Positions 10,773-23,275 are shown, counted from the stretch's first letter. The stretch is 64,000 bases of DNA from Hyposmocoma kahamanoa (GCF_003589595.1 NW_020654422.1:4944313-5008312); one strand, 5' to 3'. Notes: generated from the letters alone by a model not told the origin. Numbers and translations are program-made.

Positions 10773-11275
10773 TAGATTGTCTGGAATTTTTATACATACA
10801 AGATTTATCGAGTTCATTTTTAGATTTTTTTATTCTTAGGTACTATTATTATTAGCATACATATATCTATAACTGAAGAGCTCGTATTCACGATCTATAT
10901 ATGTAATATAGATTGTAAATCTCAAAAAGGTCAAAATTCGATAGATGGCGCTGATCGATAACCTGCTAGTAGTTTAAATTACATAAATTACCAGTAGATA
11001 TCAATTAATTCATCTTTAATATGAAATATAAATGGTCAACATTATTTTCTGATATATTCATACTTGTCAATAGATGGCATTTCATTGCATGACGTTAATC
11101 CTAAACAAAATTAAAGAATAGCCGGCAGTATCAATCTTTAGCAGCGATTACTTTGTTAAATAACGTAATTACTTAATTAAAATGTAGTAAGTTCAACTAC
11201 AAATAGTATTCTAAATATGCTTAATATAGACGAAAATAATTCTACATTTCTCACCTAGTTACTGAAGACTGAGCC
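10771..11275. other. Intergenic, nothing recognised
   Basis: AT-rich. No feature assigned. Confidence 0.4.
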
Positions 11276-11277
11276 TA

Positions 11278-11557
11278 CTAATTACTGGAGTGGCGTGCCC
11301 AGGAGGCTGGAAACGTTTCCTCTCCTCTTTGGATGGCTAAGCTTATTTTTTGGCGAAAGTGGCAGCCAGCCGTCCAGTTAAGGGTGGCTTCAACGAAGCG
11401 AGCTGAAAGCTCCTTTGCGAGCAGAAGCAAGGAGTTTCGCTTATGCCCCAGAGTTTCTGCCGCAAAAGGCACAAAACTGTCACCATTGGCTGTTTTGCAC
11501 TGGTTGAGTTCCGTACCACATTCGTCAGACAAATCGAATCCCACATTCATTGTCTGA
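11278..11557 (-). mobile_element. Short retroelement-like coding fragment
   Basis: The minus-strand ORF reads NVGFDLSDECGTELNQC, then GDSFVPFAAETLG, then RQKISLAIQRGE, with an open frame of 90 codons. This wording resembles coding tails of insect non-LTR elements seen as genomic fragments, but no catalytic motif is present. No intron or host context was seen. Assignment is tentative. Confidence 0.4.
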
Positions 11558-11559
11558 CA

Positions 11560-12975
11560 TTGTCATTAAGCAAAAACAAACATGTTTGTTTAGGAATTAA
11601 AATTGTTTAATATCTTTCTTGTTTAAAAAAAACACAAAAACAATATTTACTTACCTAAATCAGAACAAAAAAGATAAATGTACCTACAGATATCTACAAG
11701 CAAGGCAAGCACACTAAAACAATCTAAATGTGGGAATAGATAATTTGCAGCGGCACGCAGATTGACTCGCAACAATTTCACACAATTTAAACTTTGATAC
11801 AACTCTTGGTGACTTGCCACCCGTTTAGATTAACGTTGACTTTAGTTAGCTATTTTATACCGTGTCTTGTGTAGATAGTCTTTAGAACATGGATTTCGTA
11901 ACATTAAAATGTAAATACAAAACTTTGTATTGAGAAACCTTGTATTTTTTGGTTCCACATCACCATTATAAAATAATGTTAATAAATTAAGCAATGATAG
12001 GAGTACATCAGAAACGCAATACATAAAAAATAATCTGGCCTATTGTCAACAAGCGTTAATATTGTACTTTTACATTAGGTTCCAAAGCATCGCGTTGATG
12101 TATTGTTGCGATTGCTGCAGCAATGTTCGGCTATTGAGACCACTTGGCGGTTATGATGGAGGTCACACGGATGAAATTACTGCCTGAAGGACTTGCACTA
12201 CAACCATTTTTTAATAATCTGCAGTTTAATTATTAGTTGCTTCAAGGATGTGGGAAAATATCATGATTTTCGAACACTTGATGAAGGTCTGTATTGGTTC
12301 GGCGTCTTTGAATGTAATTTAATAGTCTACCATATAATAACTTTGAAGCAGTTAAAGTTTGAAAAGCAACAATGTAGAACCTACCGATATTCCTATAAAA
12401 AAAATTATTGAAAGTTCTAGAATTTTCGCCACGTATCGAGATATTTCCAAAAAGCGACAAAATCTTGTCGAAAACTTTTTTGCATGTTTACTTACGCTAA
12501 ACTTCTAATATGTTATTTTTCTTAAATTAATTTTTATGAACATTTTGCCTCTGTATGTGTCTCAGACCCGAACCCCGCTGAAAAAACATGTCAGAGATGA
12601 TAATGATGATTACATATTTGTACAACATCTACAACAAAAATTAAAACAAAAGTCCTTAACAAACAAATGTACCTCGAAAGGAAATTTCATCAGCGTAAAC
12701 ATGATCCCGCTCTGATAGACAGAAGGCAATGTCAATTCCATGTAAATTCCACTCGCAATGGAGAATGCGCTGGACTAATTCCTTGCGGAATGAAAGCTAT
12801 GCAGTTGCTTTGCAGAGACGAACGGTTCCTTGGTAGTTCTATAATTCTACTAAATAGTTGAATAGAAATGATTATGACTAATTACAGGTTTCTTACCACG
12901 ATATGATTTCTTTTTATTTTCCCGATATTGTTGATTTTGAATTTTAGAATATTGCATATTGAATTAATATTAGAG
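11560..12975. other. Intergenic, nothing recognised
   Basis: AT-rich. Short ORFs on both strands (for example 12193-12411, 12667-12861) show no motif and lack splice support. Confidence 0.4.
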
Positions 12976-12981
12976 GTAAAG

Positions 12982-13023
12982 AGCGATTTCCCGATTATAT
13001 TCAAATGTAATCGGGAAATCGCT
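12982..13023. repeat. 16 bp perfect inverted repeat
   Basis: agcgatttcccgatta at 12982-12997 is the exact reverse complement of 13008-13023, with a 10 nt loop. No coding or repeat context. Confidence 0.8.
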
Positions 13024-14415
13024 ATTCAAACGCTTTGCTTGCCCGAAGATACCAGGTATCTGACCCCCTTGCCGACCTTTTGGTCCTGAGAGCCTTCTTA
13101 CGCATTTATCAGAAAAGTGTAAAGACATTCCAGCTGTTTGACTTTCTGTAATGTAAAGTAACGTCAATCGAGTTGGCTTAAAAAGTTTATTAAAACGTCA
13201 TTCATTAATTAAGAAAATAAGGAAGTCATACCAAAATGAATTTTACGGGGCACAGGTTAAATTTTAAGTTTGAACAATACTTTTATTCGTCTACTTGTAA
13301 TAAAACCTGAAAATGATACTTTTTAAAGCAAAAGAGAAATTCACACACAATTCACAACATAAATTTGACGTTATTAAAAATGTAAAATAAAACTATTAAA
13401 ACCGTTCCGCGGTACGTTTAACTAAATCGCCTACAGCACGAACGCAGGATAACCATTGAAAATTAACAACTCAGACCCTATTCTCAACGTTGACGTCACT
13501 ATGTTCGAAATAACGAATCGTAATTTGTTTACATTTACATATTATTTATACAATTTTTTTAAATTTAATCGTAGCCAGACGACACTCACATATTTTAATT
13601 CTCATTTTGTTTACCTGTATTATATGTATTTCCGTAGTGTAACTGCAACGTGTAAATGAAGTGAAATTATTTATTTTTTAAGACTAGCCAGACGTGACAC
13701 GTAAACGTCCCAAAACGTTGGATAGTTTGAAAAAAAAAAAAACTTCTACGAACTTTATGAATTTACTATGACAGTATTTCAAGCTGGTCAAATTTGAAAT
13801 ATTTTGTGTCGGCAATGATTGTTATGACTTCGCAAGAATTTGATTATCAAAATTAATTTCTACAACGAGTGACTCTAACGATAAGAGTATTTAACCCAAA
13901 ATGACACTGTTGCATGTTTGTTCCTCATAAAGTTCTGTAGTAGCGCCACTGTCTTCACCACAAGCGGACGCGATTTGTTACAATATTATTCATTTTTAAA
14001 CGCACGGAAACATGTACTAATAATTCAGTTTGCATAGCTTTTATTTCACAAAGACCCCTGTTTTCAATACATAGTATATTTTAACTACGAGACATTGTTT
14101 TAGATTTAGGAATATTTTTGATTTACCACTAAAATTGAGAATGATTTGTATGTGTCATATGAGTTCATTCCCACGTTCAAACGGCAAGGGTATATTATAT
14201 ATACTTGTTACTGTTATGGCGCAATGACTTACATAAGCGTTTCCTTAGTAAACAAACGTATGTAAATTGTCAAACGAATATGCGTGTGTTTAATACGCTT
14301 TTATACACCTCAAGAGACTCAAGACTCTTCTTTAGAGGAATTTTATTTAAGTTGCGTTTAATTTTTTATGACATTCGTCTTTATTAAACAATATTTTTAG
14401 TAGTTGTAGCTTTTT
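13024..14415. other. Intergenic, nothing recognised
   Basis: AT-rich without identifiable gene or repeat. The short ORF at 13456-13659 has AT-driven composition. Confidence 0.4.
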
Positions 14416-14419
14416 TTAT

Positions 14420-14730
14420 AATATCTACTGACGACACCAACAAGTAAGACGCCTGGCGGAAAGCGACACGCCAGTCCGTAGCAGTTGCAGTGGGCTCAGA
14501 GATTTAAATCGCAAAGATGCTACGCCTTAAATCTCTGAGCCCACATACACTGAAACTGCACCAGTCACACTGAGTAATATGTTGACAAGTCCCATGTGCT
14601 TGTACACTTGTATAACAGCACCGTTACTATTCAAAACTGGAACGCTAACATTACTGCTTGGCGGCAGAAATAGGTAAGGTGGCAGTACTTCTCTGGATTA
14701 ACGCTTTCACGATGTTACTACTGTTGTTAA
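14420..14730 (+). repeat. R repeat copy 2, near full length
   Basis: Forward copy with acgccagtccgtagcag at the 5' side and ggcggcagaaataggtaagg, agtacttctc at the 3' side. Its first hairpin is unusually strong: arms 14490-14506 and 14528-14544 are a perfect 17 bp match, better paired than in the other copies. Confidence 0.8.
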
Positions 14731-14904
14731 AAAAGTAATAGAGTAAAAAAGTAATAAAATAAAGTTATTACGGTATTAATAACCTATATGGTCCCGTGAA
14801 ACTACTTGAGGAGAAGAAGAATTGATATTAAGAGAACGATTTAAAGATTATTTTGGAAAACAGTGCCAGGCATGACCTTAATCTTAGAAACAAAAATAGA
14901 TTTG

Positions 14905-15115
14905 TTATAATTATTAATACAAAGATCGAAAACTCAGAAAAAACTCCTTCGATCCGGCCGGATTCGAACCGACGTCTTCTAGCATACCGTGGCAGACGCT
15001 ATACCAATTAAGCCACGGAACGAACCAGCGGACCTCACAAATTTTTCTGCGTGCTTGTTGTCGTGTCTTTGTATTTGGTTTTTCAACGATTTTTTTAGTC
15101 ATAGCGCCATCTATG
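14905..15115 (-). mobile_element. SINE family B copy
   Basis: tRNA-like segment at about 14950-15020 in reverse; forward reading gives box A-like tggcttaattggtatagc and box B ggttcgaatcc. The segment continues on the upstream side past the head (aaaaatttgtgaggtcc) to gatttctcatagatggcgc near 15100. The 3' tail ends in tttgtattaataattataac, shared with 15205 and 48060. It is not a functional tRNA because the acceptor and anticodon arms do not pair cleanly. Confidence 0.7.
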
Positions 15116-15204
15116 AGAAATCTATGAAAGTTTTATCACCCAGTTAGATACCTTTACAGCTACCAGCCCTTGCGAGAGATGTCACTATTCACTGTATATT
15201 AAAT

Positions 15205-15370
15205 TTTTATTGAATTGATATTCAATTATTTTTATGTGAAATTACTCCACTAGTTTGTTATAATTATTAATACAAAGATCGAACAGTCAGAAAAAAATCC
15301 TTAGATCCGGCTGAATTCGAACGGACGTCTTCCAGCATACCGTGCCAGAGGCTATACCAACTTTGCAGCT
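15205..15370 (-). mobile_element. SINE family B copy, left arm of a fold-back
   Basis: Carries the family B tail (gtgaaattactccactag, aattattaatacaaagatc) and a diverged tRNA-like head. The left part, 15211-15310, is nearly perfectly complementary to 15374-15483. Confidence 0.7.
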
Positions 15371-15373
15371 GCA

Positions 15374-15483
15374 TCTACAAATCCGGCCGGATCGAAGGAA
15401 TTTTTTCTGAGTGTTCGATCTTTGTATTAATAATTATAACAAACTAGTGGAGTAATTTCACATAAAAATAATTGAATATCAGG
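15374..15483 (+). mobile_element. SINE family B partial copy, right arm of a fold-back
   Basis: Starts within the box B region (ccggccggatcgaagg) and runs to the tail cataaaaataattgaatat. Together with 15205-15370 it forms an inverted pair with about 65 nt between the arms. Confidence 0.7.
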
Positions 15484-17300
15484 GTATTGAAACATCCTTG
15501 CATTAAATTAACTTCATTACAACTAAAATCAATTTCTTTATCTTTATATCAATCTAAAAATTTAATAGGCTTAACATCGTCTCTCAAGCCACGTTATTGA
15601 ATGTTAGTTTCATTGCATTACAATCCTTTTAAGTTGATGAAAACTTATCAAGACCGTTTTTCCGACTTCCCAATTATGCATTAGATTCTTTTCGAAAATT
15701 CTAGTTGTCAAGTGAGATAGTCGGCGGGACATTAAGAATTACATAGCTGGATTTAAAAGAGATCTCGACCTGCGCTCCGTTGGGAAATGGAAATGCACTT
15801 AATGCATACGTAATCAAATTATTTTGGTGCGCGTTTTGCCCCGCTATCGGCATTCACTCACACTAAAATGTGTTCTAATTTTAAACATATTTTTAAAAGT
15901 CCCTTGTCAGAGACTGGCGTCTGTACTCGGCAGATACAACTGTATTACAGCTTTCCACGTACACAACTTTTCCTTAATTTATTTTTAGTAATTCTCGCCG
16001 TTTTTTGAATACTAGGGTGCGTGCAGACCTGGCCAATGCGGTGTACGTCTCTCACATCACACGCAAGACTCGCACAATGGCGCGATCAGCACAAATACCC
16101 TCGTACAAGTTTAATGTTGATTGACAGACACAATAAATTTGACAATGTATATGAGATTTTTCTCCATATAGCGATGTTTCATGTATGCAAAATCGTGGCT
16201 TACCGCTATTGGTTACGGTGGTTCTTGGCATGTTTTAACAAAGCTCTAAAGTGACGTAAAATTTGGGTAAAAGTAAAAATATAAAAATATCTTAGTGTTA
16301 TTACCCAGGCTTGCTTTACTTGCGTATAGACGAGTCTATTGATCTATTGCCTCTCGAATATCTACTAGAAATAACCAACATTCTGACACTGCTGAAGATT
16401 ACTGGTTACCGAAAAAGATCTTGATGCTCTAAGGTAGCTAGCACCAACACGCGACTTGTTCGTCCTGTCTCATGGTATCACAAAAAAAACCATCCGTATA
16501 CGTAGCAGCGCGGTTTGCATGTGTGCGCGCTCGTCTCGTGTCATGTACCGAAGCATAAACTCGCGATACACTCGCGTTGCATAGAGCACAGGTCATAAAT
16601 CCCACGCGCCTTTCGTTATTTTGCGAATGTGTGCATCCAAACATCCGTGCACATTATATAAGCCGCTCTGCTGCGTACGAATGTATTTACCATATTTGTC
16701 TCATTATACTATGGCTGTAGTTGCCAAGCGAGTCACACAGTAGTTCAGTGTTATATAGCTCCCAATAATTCGAAAGTATTTTACTGGGGCCGGGCCGGCT
16801 TATAAACCGTTCAACCTACAATACTGACAATTTTTCAATGTGTCGAATGTTCTGTGCAAGCACAAATACTCTCAAGTAAGGGCGTTTTGTTTACGCATCG
16901 GTGTAAGTCTAGTTTACATCGCAACGTTACGTTAGGTCGGGACCATCCTGTGGGAACAACCTGACAGATGCTAACGAGGTGCTCGTGCTACTACTTTTCA
17001 TCGCGTACATTTTTAAAACGTGTGAAGTCAACCTTTTGTGAAGTTGCACTCGCAATGAAATGCGAGCAGTGTTACAAGTAGTTACAAGCAATGTAATACA
17101 TTTAACTTCTGAAATTTCCGAATGATATCCCAGCTAAGCAAGCACAGACATAAAACTATTTTCTAGAATCGACTAAAAACATATCACAAAATGAACAATT
17201 CATGCAAGATTACCTACCTGCGATCTACCATGCGATAGGATATACGTACAGACGACAGAATTTTGTTGTTACAATTAACACTTTCTTATTTATCATATAT
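15484..17300. other. Intergenic; possible promoter elements near 16.65-16.9 kb
   Basis: No coding gene recognised. 16655-16662 reads TATATAAG in a locally GC-richer context, and a GTAAGG donor-like site follows near 16876. No coding exon can be tied to them. Confidence 0.3.
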
Positions 17301-17305
17301 CTGAG

Positions 17306-17475
17306 GGGCACTGCCACTGCGCCCGTCACTTTGAGACTTAAATTGACAAGTCCCGTGTCTGTAAAAACACCAACACCCTTACCCTTCAAAATCGGAGCGC
17401 AGTGTGCTTACATTACTGCTTGGCAGCAGAAATAGGCAAGGTAGCAGTACTTTCCTGGACGAACTCTGTTATAGA
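17306..17475 (+). repeat. R repeat copy 3 (5' truncated)
   Basis: Begins inside the first hairpin (gaggggcactgcc) and keeps the 3' half with cattactgcttggcagcag and agtactttcc. Confidence 0.75.
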
Positions 17476-17514
17476 CTGCTATGAAAGTTTTATGTAATCG
17501 GTAACTAAATAAAA

Positions 17515-17680
17515 ATATTTATACGGAATTAACACAATAACTAAACATTGGAAATGAAACTACATTTTCCGATCTTAATCGTATAAATTAGTTTTAAGTT
17601 TTTAAGGCTTTTTGCGAATCCGCCGTTACCATTGAACCTGTAAAAAGCCCGAAATATTTGTTTGCTTAATAAAAAAAATT
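17515..17680. mobile_element. Penelope-type terminal-repeat remnant
   Basis: Contains ttttccgatcttaatcg and gtaaaaagcccgaaat, both degraded forms of terminal sequence found beside the Penelope-like copies at 25.3 and 30.5 kb. No coding part remains. Confidence 0.4.
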
Positions 17681-18414
17681 CGCAGTTTACGTCTACAACC
17701 TAAAAGTTTCATTAGCAATAATGTAATAATGTCAATCTAAATTGTCAAATTCTTAACTGTTGCTAGTTGTGCAGATGGGGCCATAGCCTCGGGCGGCACA
17801 GCAATGGAGGCGGCGATTACAGCCGAGCTCTTACTGGTCAAAACTATTTATGTTACTTCAAAAATAAAAACTGAACAACACAAAGATGGCGACAAAAAGC
17901 ACAATCGAACCGAGCCTGCCCGAACGAACTTTTTTTGTAATCGTGAACATAGAGGGATCAGCAAATTTAATGTTGACCCTGGGCAGCAGCAATCGACGCT
18001 AAGCAACTGTGTACATGGTACGTTTAAATTCAGTGTTGATTAATTCTAACGTAACTACATGTACAATCAATACCGTCATCCACAAATTACTATCAAAGTA
18101 GGCGCCTTGCTATCGAGTTGCGAATACCAGCCCGTTACACTAAATACCAAGTACTATTGAAATTATTGCTGTGTGTGATGATAAGCGGTGGTAAGGCAAA
18201 ACTAAAACAAGTAAAAAGTAAACAAAAAATGTTAGCGCAGGACTTCATAATAGCTTTTTTAAATTTAGAAACAGATGAATAAAATATGTCAACAATACTA
18301 AACAAATCATTAGGTGTACTGAGAAAAAATACGACGGAGAGGGACTCGCTTGCTAGCGTTTATTCGTCAGCGCGCAAGAGCGCGCACACCGTCGATGTAC
18401 TCTCATGGGTACAT
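17681..18414. other. Intergenic, nothing recognised
   Basis: An ORF at 17804-18043 (79 codons) has no motif. A GC-richer patch lies near 18340-18400 (cagcgcgcaagagcgcgcac). No feature assigned. Confidence 0.35.
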
Positions 18415-18725
18415 TATACACATTTAATACTTTGCACAAGATCGGGACAGTCAATCCAATTGTGACAAAATCTATGGAGTGCTACAGTTTGAAGAAGCAT
18501 TCGTCTATTATGAAGTGTACCATTCCAAACCTAGACAGTAAGTTCTCGTATGGTGTACTTTTTCTAAATATTTTGTAACTTACCGACTTTAGGAATTTAG
18601 CTTGAATTTTTTCAATTTGTTTTGAGTATTTTTTTTAGTGAGGGTCCAAAATTGAGCATGCATACCTTCTCCAGTTGAGATCGAATCAGACTAATGTATA
18701 AATAGAGATATGTTCATAGACGAGA
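18415..18725 (-). mobile_element. LINE reverse transcriptase C-terminal relic
   Basis: Minus-strand translation, switching frames, gives pieces such as LVRSQLE-like, KQIEKIQAKFLKSVSYKIF and STPYENLLSRFGMVHF. Order and wording match the segment after the RT domain in insect LINEs. Several stops and frame changes make it non-functional. Confidence 0.6.
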
Positions 18726-20408
18726 GAAGTCAGTGGCAGTTCTCAGACAAAAAATTTGTTCGTAGTGAAATATTTATTCACAACAATGATTTATTAGAGT
18801 TATAAAAAATACCTATGTCATTTTATATTTTTACCCATAACTTATACGAAGAGAATGTGCGTTTTACGACACCGAAAACTTCGCCGTGATTTACGCGAAA
18901 CAAAACAAAGTTCACAATCTTTACCGGTTTTTATTTACTTCACATTTGGAGCTAAACGCTTGGAAATTTATTGTTTCGACACGAGCTAACTTCGCCATTT
19001 TGCTCACAATGTATCTGAGGCGATTGAGTAAGTTTGCAAAGAAAACTTCCTTACCTTTTTGCAAATTTATGTTTTTCATGATTACAAGAAACAATATTGC
19101 GAAACTGAGTAGGCGTTTATATTTCGTATTATGAAAACGTTGTAGAAACAAAATCTTGTATTTAAATTGCTTTATTTGTTATGACCGTGTATGTTACATA
19201 TATATGATGTCTATATGTATATGTATAATAAGTACTATGTCCATCATAGTGTCTTTTTAAATTCATTAATTAGACATTATTGTTCACTAAAATAAAATTA
19301 AAACGTCCCAGTGTAGGTGAAGCAAAGATGATAATAGTTGTACTAAATTTCTGCAATAGATTTGTTAACTAAAAGAATTTAGAATTAAGACTTTACGTCA
19401 GAGGCTAGAAACATTGGGCCGAAAAATATCTTATTATCTAGGCATAATTTTTTTACAACGGGGTATACACACTGGTTTAGTACTGTACATGAATTTAGTA
19501 GGTACGCCCATACGAATGTTACCCTTTCGTAGGATTCTTCAGTATAATAATCATAAAACGTAATCTCATACCAGTTTCAACTGAAATCAATAAACGAGTT
19601 GCCAAAAAAATCAGTTCTGTCTACGAAAAATGTAGAAATTCTGAATCAGCATAATTTGAATTCAGGATTTGCATTTTTGATTGTGAAATCGTTGCTGTTG
19701 AGGTTGAGTTCCCAAACGAAGCTCTGAAACGCCTCAGTAGGGTTTTTCCTATCGGGATGTACATTATTGCAAATAGGTGACAGGCAAAACGCGAGAACCA
19801 AAAGGAATTTTCAATAGATGCAATGGAACATTAACTCTAGACATTTGTTACTTTGTTTTAAATCATCGGACCTTCGGATTAAAAATCACTACCATGGTAG
19901 TGATAACAATCATGATTGCCAAAAAATAAAAGAACATCACACTCTTTAGAATATATTTACATAAAAAACGTGATCTTATTCAGAACGCGGTATAAAAACG
20001 TCGTCACCGGAAAATGGCGGCTGTTGAAAAAATAACCAGTGATTTCCAGAATGAATCTCACCCTTTTTTGGTTCATCAAAAATGCAAAACTTTATGAAAA
20101 TGTATGCAGTTTTGTGCGTCTGAGTCGTTGCGAAAAATTTTGAGAGCGTTTGTGATGGAGATGAGATACTTCTGTTGCTGTTAGGTTTTCATATATTTTC
20201 AGTTGAATATCGCTGCTTTGAATCCTTTCTCTTTTTATTTCCCTTGCCGAATTTGTAAATATGTTTTTTACAAGATGAAAGTTATTACACTGTAATTGCT
20301 TTTATAGTACTTTAATTAAGTACTGGTGGGTAAAGTGCCTATAAACTTCCGTATTTCATCGTTGAAAATAGTACTATATGTACTTACAGTTTAAACTACT
20401 CATTCGAT

Positions 20409-20410
<2 letters not shown>
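18726..20410. other. Intergenic, nothing recognised
   Basis: AT-rich. It contains a 20 bp perfect palindrome at 19885 but no gene or classified repeat. Confidence 0.4.
19885..19904. repeat. 20 bp perfect palindrome
   Basis: atcactaccatggtagtgat reads the same on both strands. No second copy was noticed in the window. Confidence 0.85.

Positions 20411-20411
<1 letters not shown>

Positions 20412-20448
<37 letters not shown>
20412..20448. repeat. (AC)n microsatellite
   Basis: About 18 AC dinucleotides, uninterrupted. Confidence 0.95.
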
Positions 20449-20449
<1 letters not shown>

Positions 20450-20599
20450 GAAGCTAGCCTCGTCTAAATGCAGATGTGAAAGTGCTCCTCAGAAGGAAAT
20501 AGTTAGAACCAATCATCCACTATTCTGTTCACTAGCTAAGTTTTATACAGTAGAACTGGATAGTTACTCACAAATAAAATCTGCATAAGACTGTAATAA

Positions 20600-21622
20600 A
20601 TAATGTAGGTGCTATTGCAGTCCCGATTGCGAAAAATAGGACCGGCAGCGATTTCTTTGAGCTAATTATAGGCCCATTGCATTAACGACCATTGTAGCCA
20701 AGGTTCTGGATAGTGTGCTGGATGGTCACTTGGATAAGCACCTTTAAACAATGCGCAGTTTTGTCGTCAGGCTGCGGTTGTCCACGGAGAGTGCTATCCT
20801 ATGACAGAACACCTTTTCTTGCTATCTCTATTTGTCGAAAGCTTTCGATTTGGTATCGTGTGACGTAACCTACCTGAAAAGATCACGTTCCTTTAGGTAT
20901 ACATATCAGGAACACCAAAGACGGATGTCAAGTTGATGGCGTTTGAATAATATAAGCTACGCAGACGATGGTATTGCTGAGCCCTTCAATCGGTGCTCTC
21001 AAGCACATTTTTGTAAATTTGTGAACGTTATGCGGTGGCCTATCAAACTGTGGTGGCGGTTTTCAAGGCAGGTACCAAAATCTTTACAGTACCGCTACTC
21101 GCCCTCTTAAGCTGCCGCTACTCGCTCCTTTCAAAACAGTTACTAAGTTTAAGTATTTGGGTCACTGGGCCACTTTAGCGAAAATGTAGACATCGAGCGA
21201 GAGCGGAGGTCGTTGGCCATCCTATGCAACACGTTAGCCCGCAGGCGTGTATAAAGAGTATTGAGTCTTTTTTTACTCATGCGGACTGCGAGTGGACTAC
21301 ACGCAGAGGATGTACAACGAATTTCTCGTTCAATATCACAACGTATGCCGGTTGTTGTTGGGGCATGTTCGCCGAGGTGCGCATTCAGTTTCGCGGCCGT
21401 AATGAGGAAAAGGCCTCCCTGGCTTCAAAAAGGCTTCCGGAGCATATATGTGAACCGGGACAGCGCGATGTTAGCTCGGTGGACGCTATTGCATGTTATG
21501 CAATAACGAACTGCCCGATGGGGTATGTATGCACTGTTTTTATATTTTCATTTGCGTTTTTGTATTAACCCTTTTGTATGGAGCTAAGAAGGAAATAAAC
21601 TTATTTTATTTTATTTTATTAA
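20600..21622 (+). mobile_element. LINE relic (RT region to 3' end)
   Basis: Degraded plus-strand copy of the same APE-type LINE family as 57470-58870. Recognisable stations in order are a YRPISLATI-like start near 20640, the active-site box YADD near 20955, VDIERERRSLAILCN near 21190, and the tail with FAAVMRKR near 21400. Frameshifts and stops break it. The end is ggaaataaac followed by a TTTTA-rich tract (21595-21622), the normal 3' terminus of such elements. The open frames at 21224-21568 and 21261-21506 are pieces of this tail. Confidence 0.7.
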
Positions 21623-21624
21623 AA

Positions 21625-21735
21625 CAAAGATCAAATATATGAAAAAATCCTTCGTTCCGGCTGGATTCGAACCAATGTCTTCCAGCAATCCGTGCCAGAT
21701 GTTATATAAACTAGGCTACGAAACGAAAGAGGTTT
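21625..21735 (-). mobile_element. SINE family B copy (partial)
   Basis: Reverse copy with aaaatccttcg, ggattcgaacc (box B) and an eroded box A. It sits directly at the 3' end of the LINE relic. Confidence 0.65.
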
Positions 21736-22750
21736 CCGTAGGTTATCAATTTTAGACCTTAGTTCACGGTTGTGATCCTCACTGAGGGAGCGAAAAGGTT
21801 CCTTGACGTATAGCGGTGTATGAGGGCCATAGAGAACGTTACAGACAAAGCTAACAACGTGCTCAGCATGATGGGGAGCTCCTGAAACTTTCTCCTATAT
21901 TCAGACTCATGAGCGAACTTACGCAATTCGTATATGAACCTGATGGAAAGATTCTGCAGACGCTGGAAGTATAAGTAGGATATAACTACTCAATACATCC
22001 TCATTGATGACAATGACACAGATATCAACATGATCTAGAATATGCTGCTTGCTCTAAACATATTTCGCATACTTTCATTTGTCGATAACCTACGGTATTT
22101 CACTGTAGAACAACATAATTAATCGTATAGATGAACGCAAAAACGTGCACCGAAAACAATACTGAGCAACAAAACTTGCGGAAGAAACATCACAGAATAT
22201 CGATGTGTTTCCAATATACACAAGTTAAAATTGAAGTATTTTCAAACAGCGGTCCGATAGAGGTCAACAATTGCGAAACGCAGGAAGCTTGTATCAATTG
22301 CCCGTCGTATTGCACTCGCAACTAGCCGCGAGCGAACCCCGCAAATCTAAAAAGTGTCACAAGCGTTTTATAGCCGGCTATAATTTCTTTTATTGGATGT
22401 AGGATTTTACAGTGTAGAAGAGTTTCTTTCAAACAATGGGAACTTGTTTTTCTTTTTGACATGCTGTAACACGCTTTTTTGGTAGATCTCGTAAATTCAA
22501 AACAAAAACAAAATTTCTCTTGTCTCCTTGGCATTTTTCCTTAGACTATAAAAACTAAAGGACATGTTATGTTGACATATATAAATCAGACCTTATATGT
22601 ATATGACGCATTTCGACATTGAAAACATAAACATATTATTGTCTTTGTTTAACTCTTGCGTGCCGTCTTAAGTCAAAAGATATCTCTTTGAAAATACATA
22701 ACGTCATCTTAAATGCCAACCGTGTCCATTTCGCAGTACATGAGGTACAT
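21736..22750. other. Intergenic, nothing recognised
   Basis: AT-rich; 21780-21970 has LINE-like wording but too little for a call. No gene seen. Confidence 0.35.
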
Positions 22751-22754
22751 GATA

Positions 22755-23150
22755 CGGTTGTCAAAGGGAAGTACATCAAATGTCAAAACTAATGTTTTTC
22801 CAAGTGTTTTATTGAATTGTTCGCATGTATTGTAATAAAATGGACAAAAATATTGACAGTGAGAATAATTAAGTATTAATAAAAATTCGTCACTGCAGTA
22901 TTACGGGATGTGGCATTTGAAAAAGTGAAGATCGACCAAATGTAACATTGTACAGGCACGTGTTATTTTTTTGTCTATAAATCACACAAAATCCCAAATA
23001 TTTCATGTAATTAGACATATTTAAGTAGTTTATTCATAAATATTGCCAAATTTTCCTTTGGTTTCTTGAGATTGCCTGTTTGTTTGTATATTTTGATGAT
23101 TGTTGTTAACGATTATTTTGACATAGTGTTGTTCTTGGAAGTGTACATAT
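22755..23150 (+). mobile_element. THAP-coding repeat, copy 1 (diverged)
   Basis: Shares its full length with the copies at 47190 and 49831. Its coding remnant reads CSITGCG then NVTLYRHV, the same C-x4-C start of a THAP-like zinc finger as the other copies, but a stop follows the second cysteine motif and the ATG is lost. The right part matches down to ttgttaacgattattttgac and agtgttgttcttgg. Confidence 0.6.
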
Positions 23151-23275
23151 TATTGATATACTGTTATTAAAATAATTCACTACGAGGTTTTTATTATTTC
23201 ATTATTATTATTTTTACTATTTCAAGTTTACCTACAAATCAAAAAGAAAAAAGAATTTTTGGAAATCATACCGCC

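Noticed and set aside
11278..11557. Host gene exon
   Set aside because: No splice sites at the edges and wording like retroelement tails; kept only as a tentative mobile fragment.
14950..15020. tRNA gene on the minus strand (clear box A and box B)
   Set aside because: The arms do not pair like a functional tRNA, and the same segment recurs with long flanks at 15205, 21625, 47990 and 48320, so it is a SINE head.
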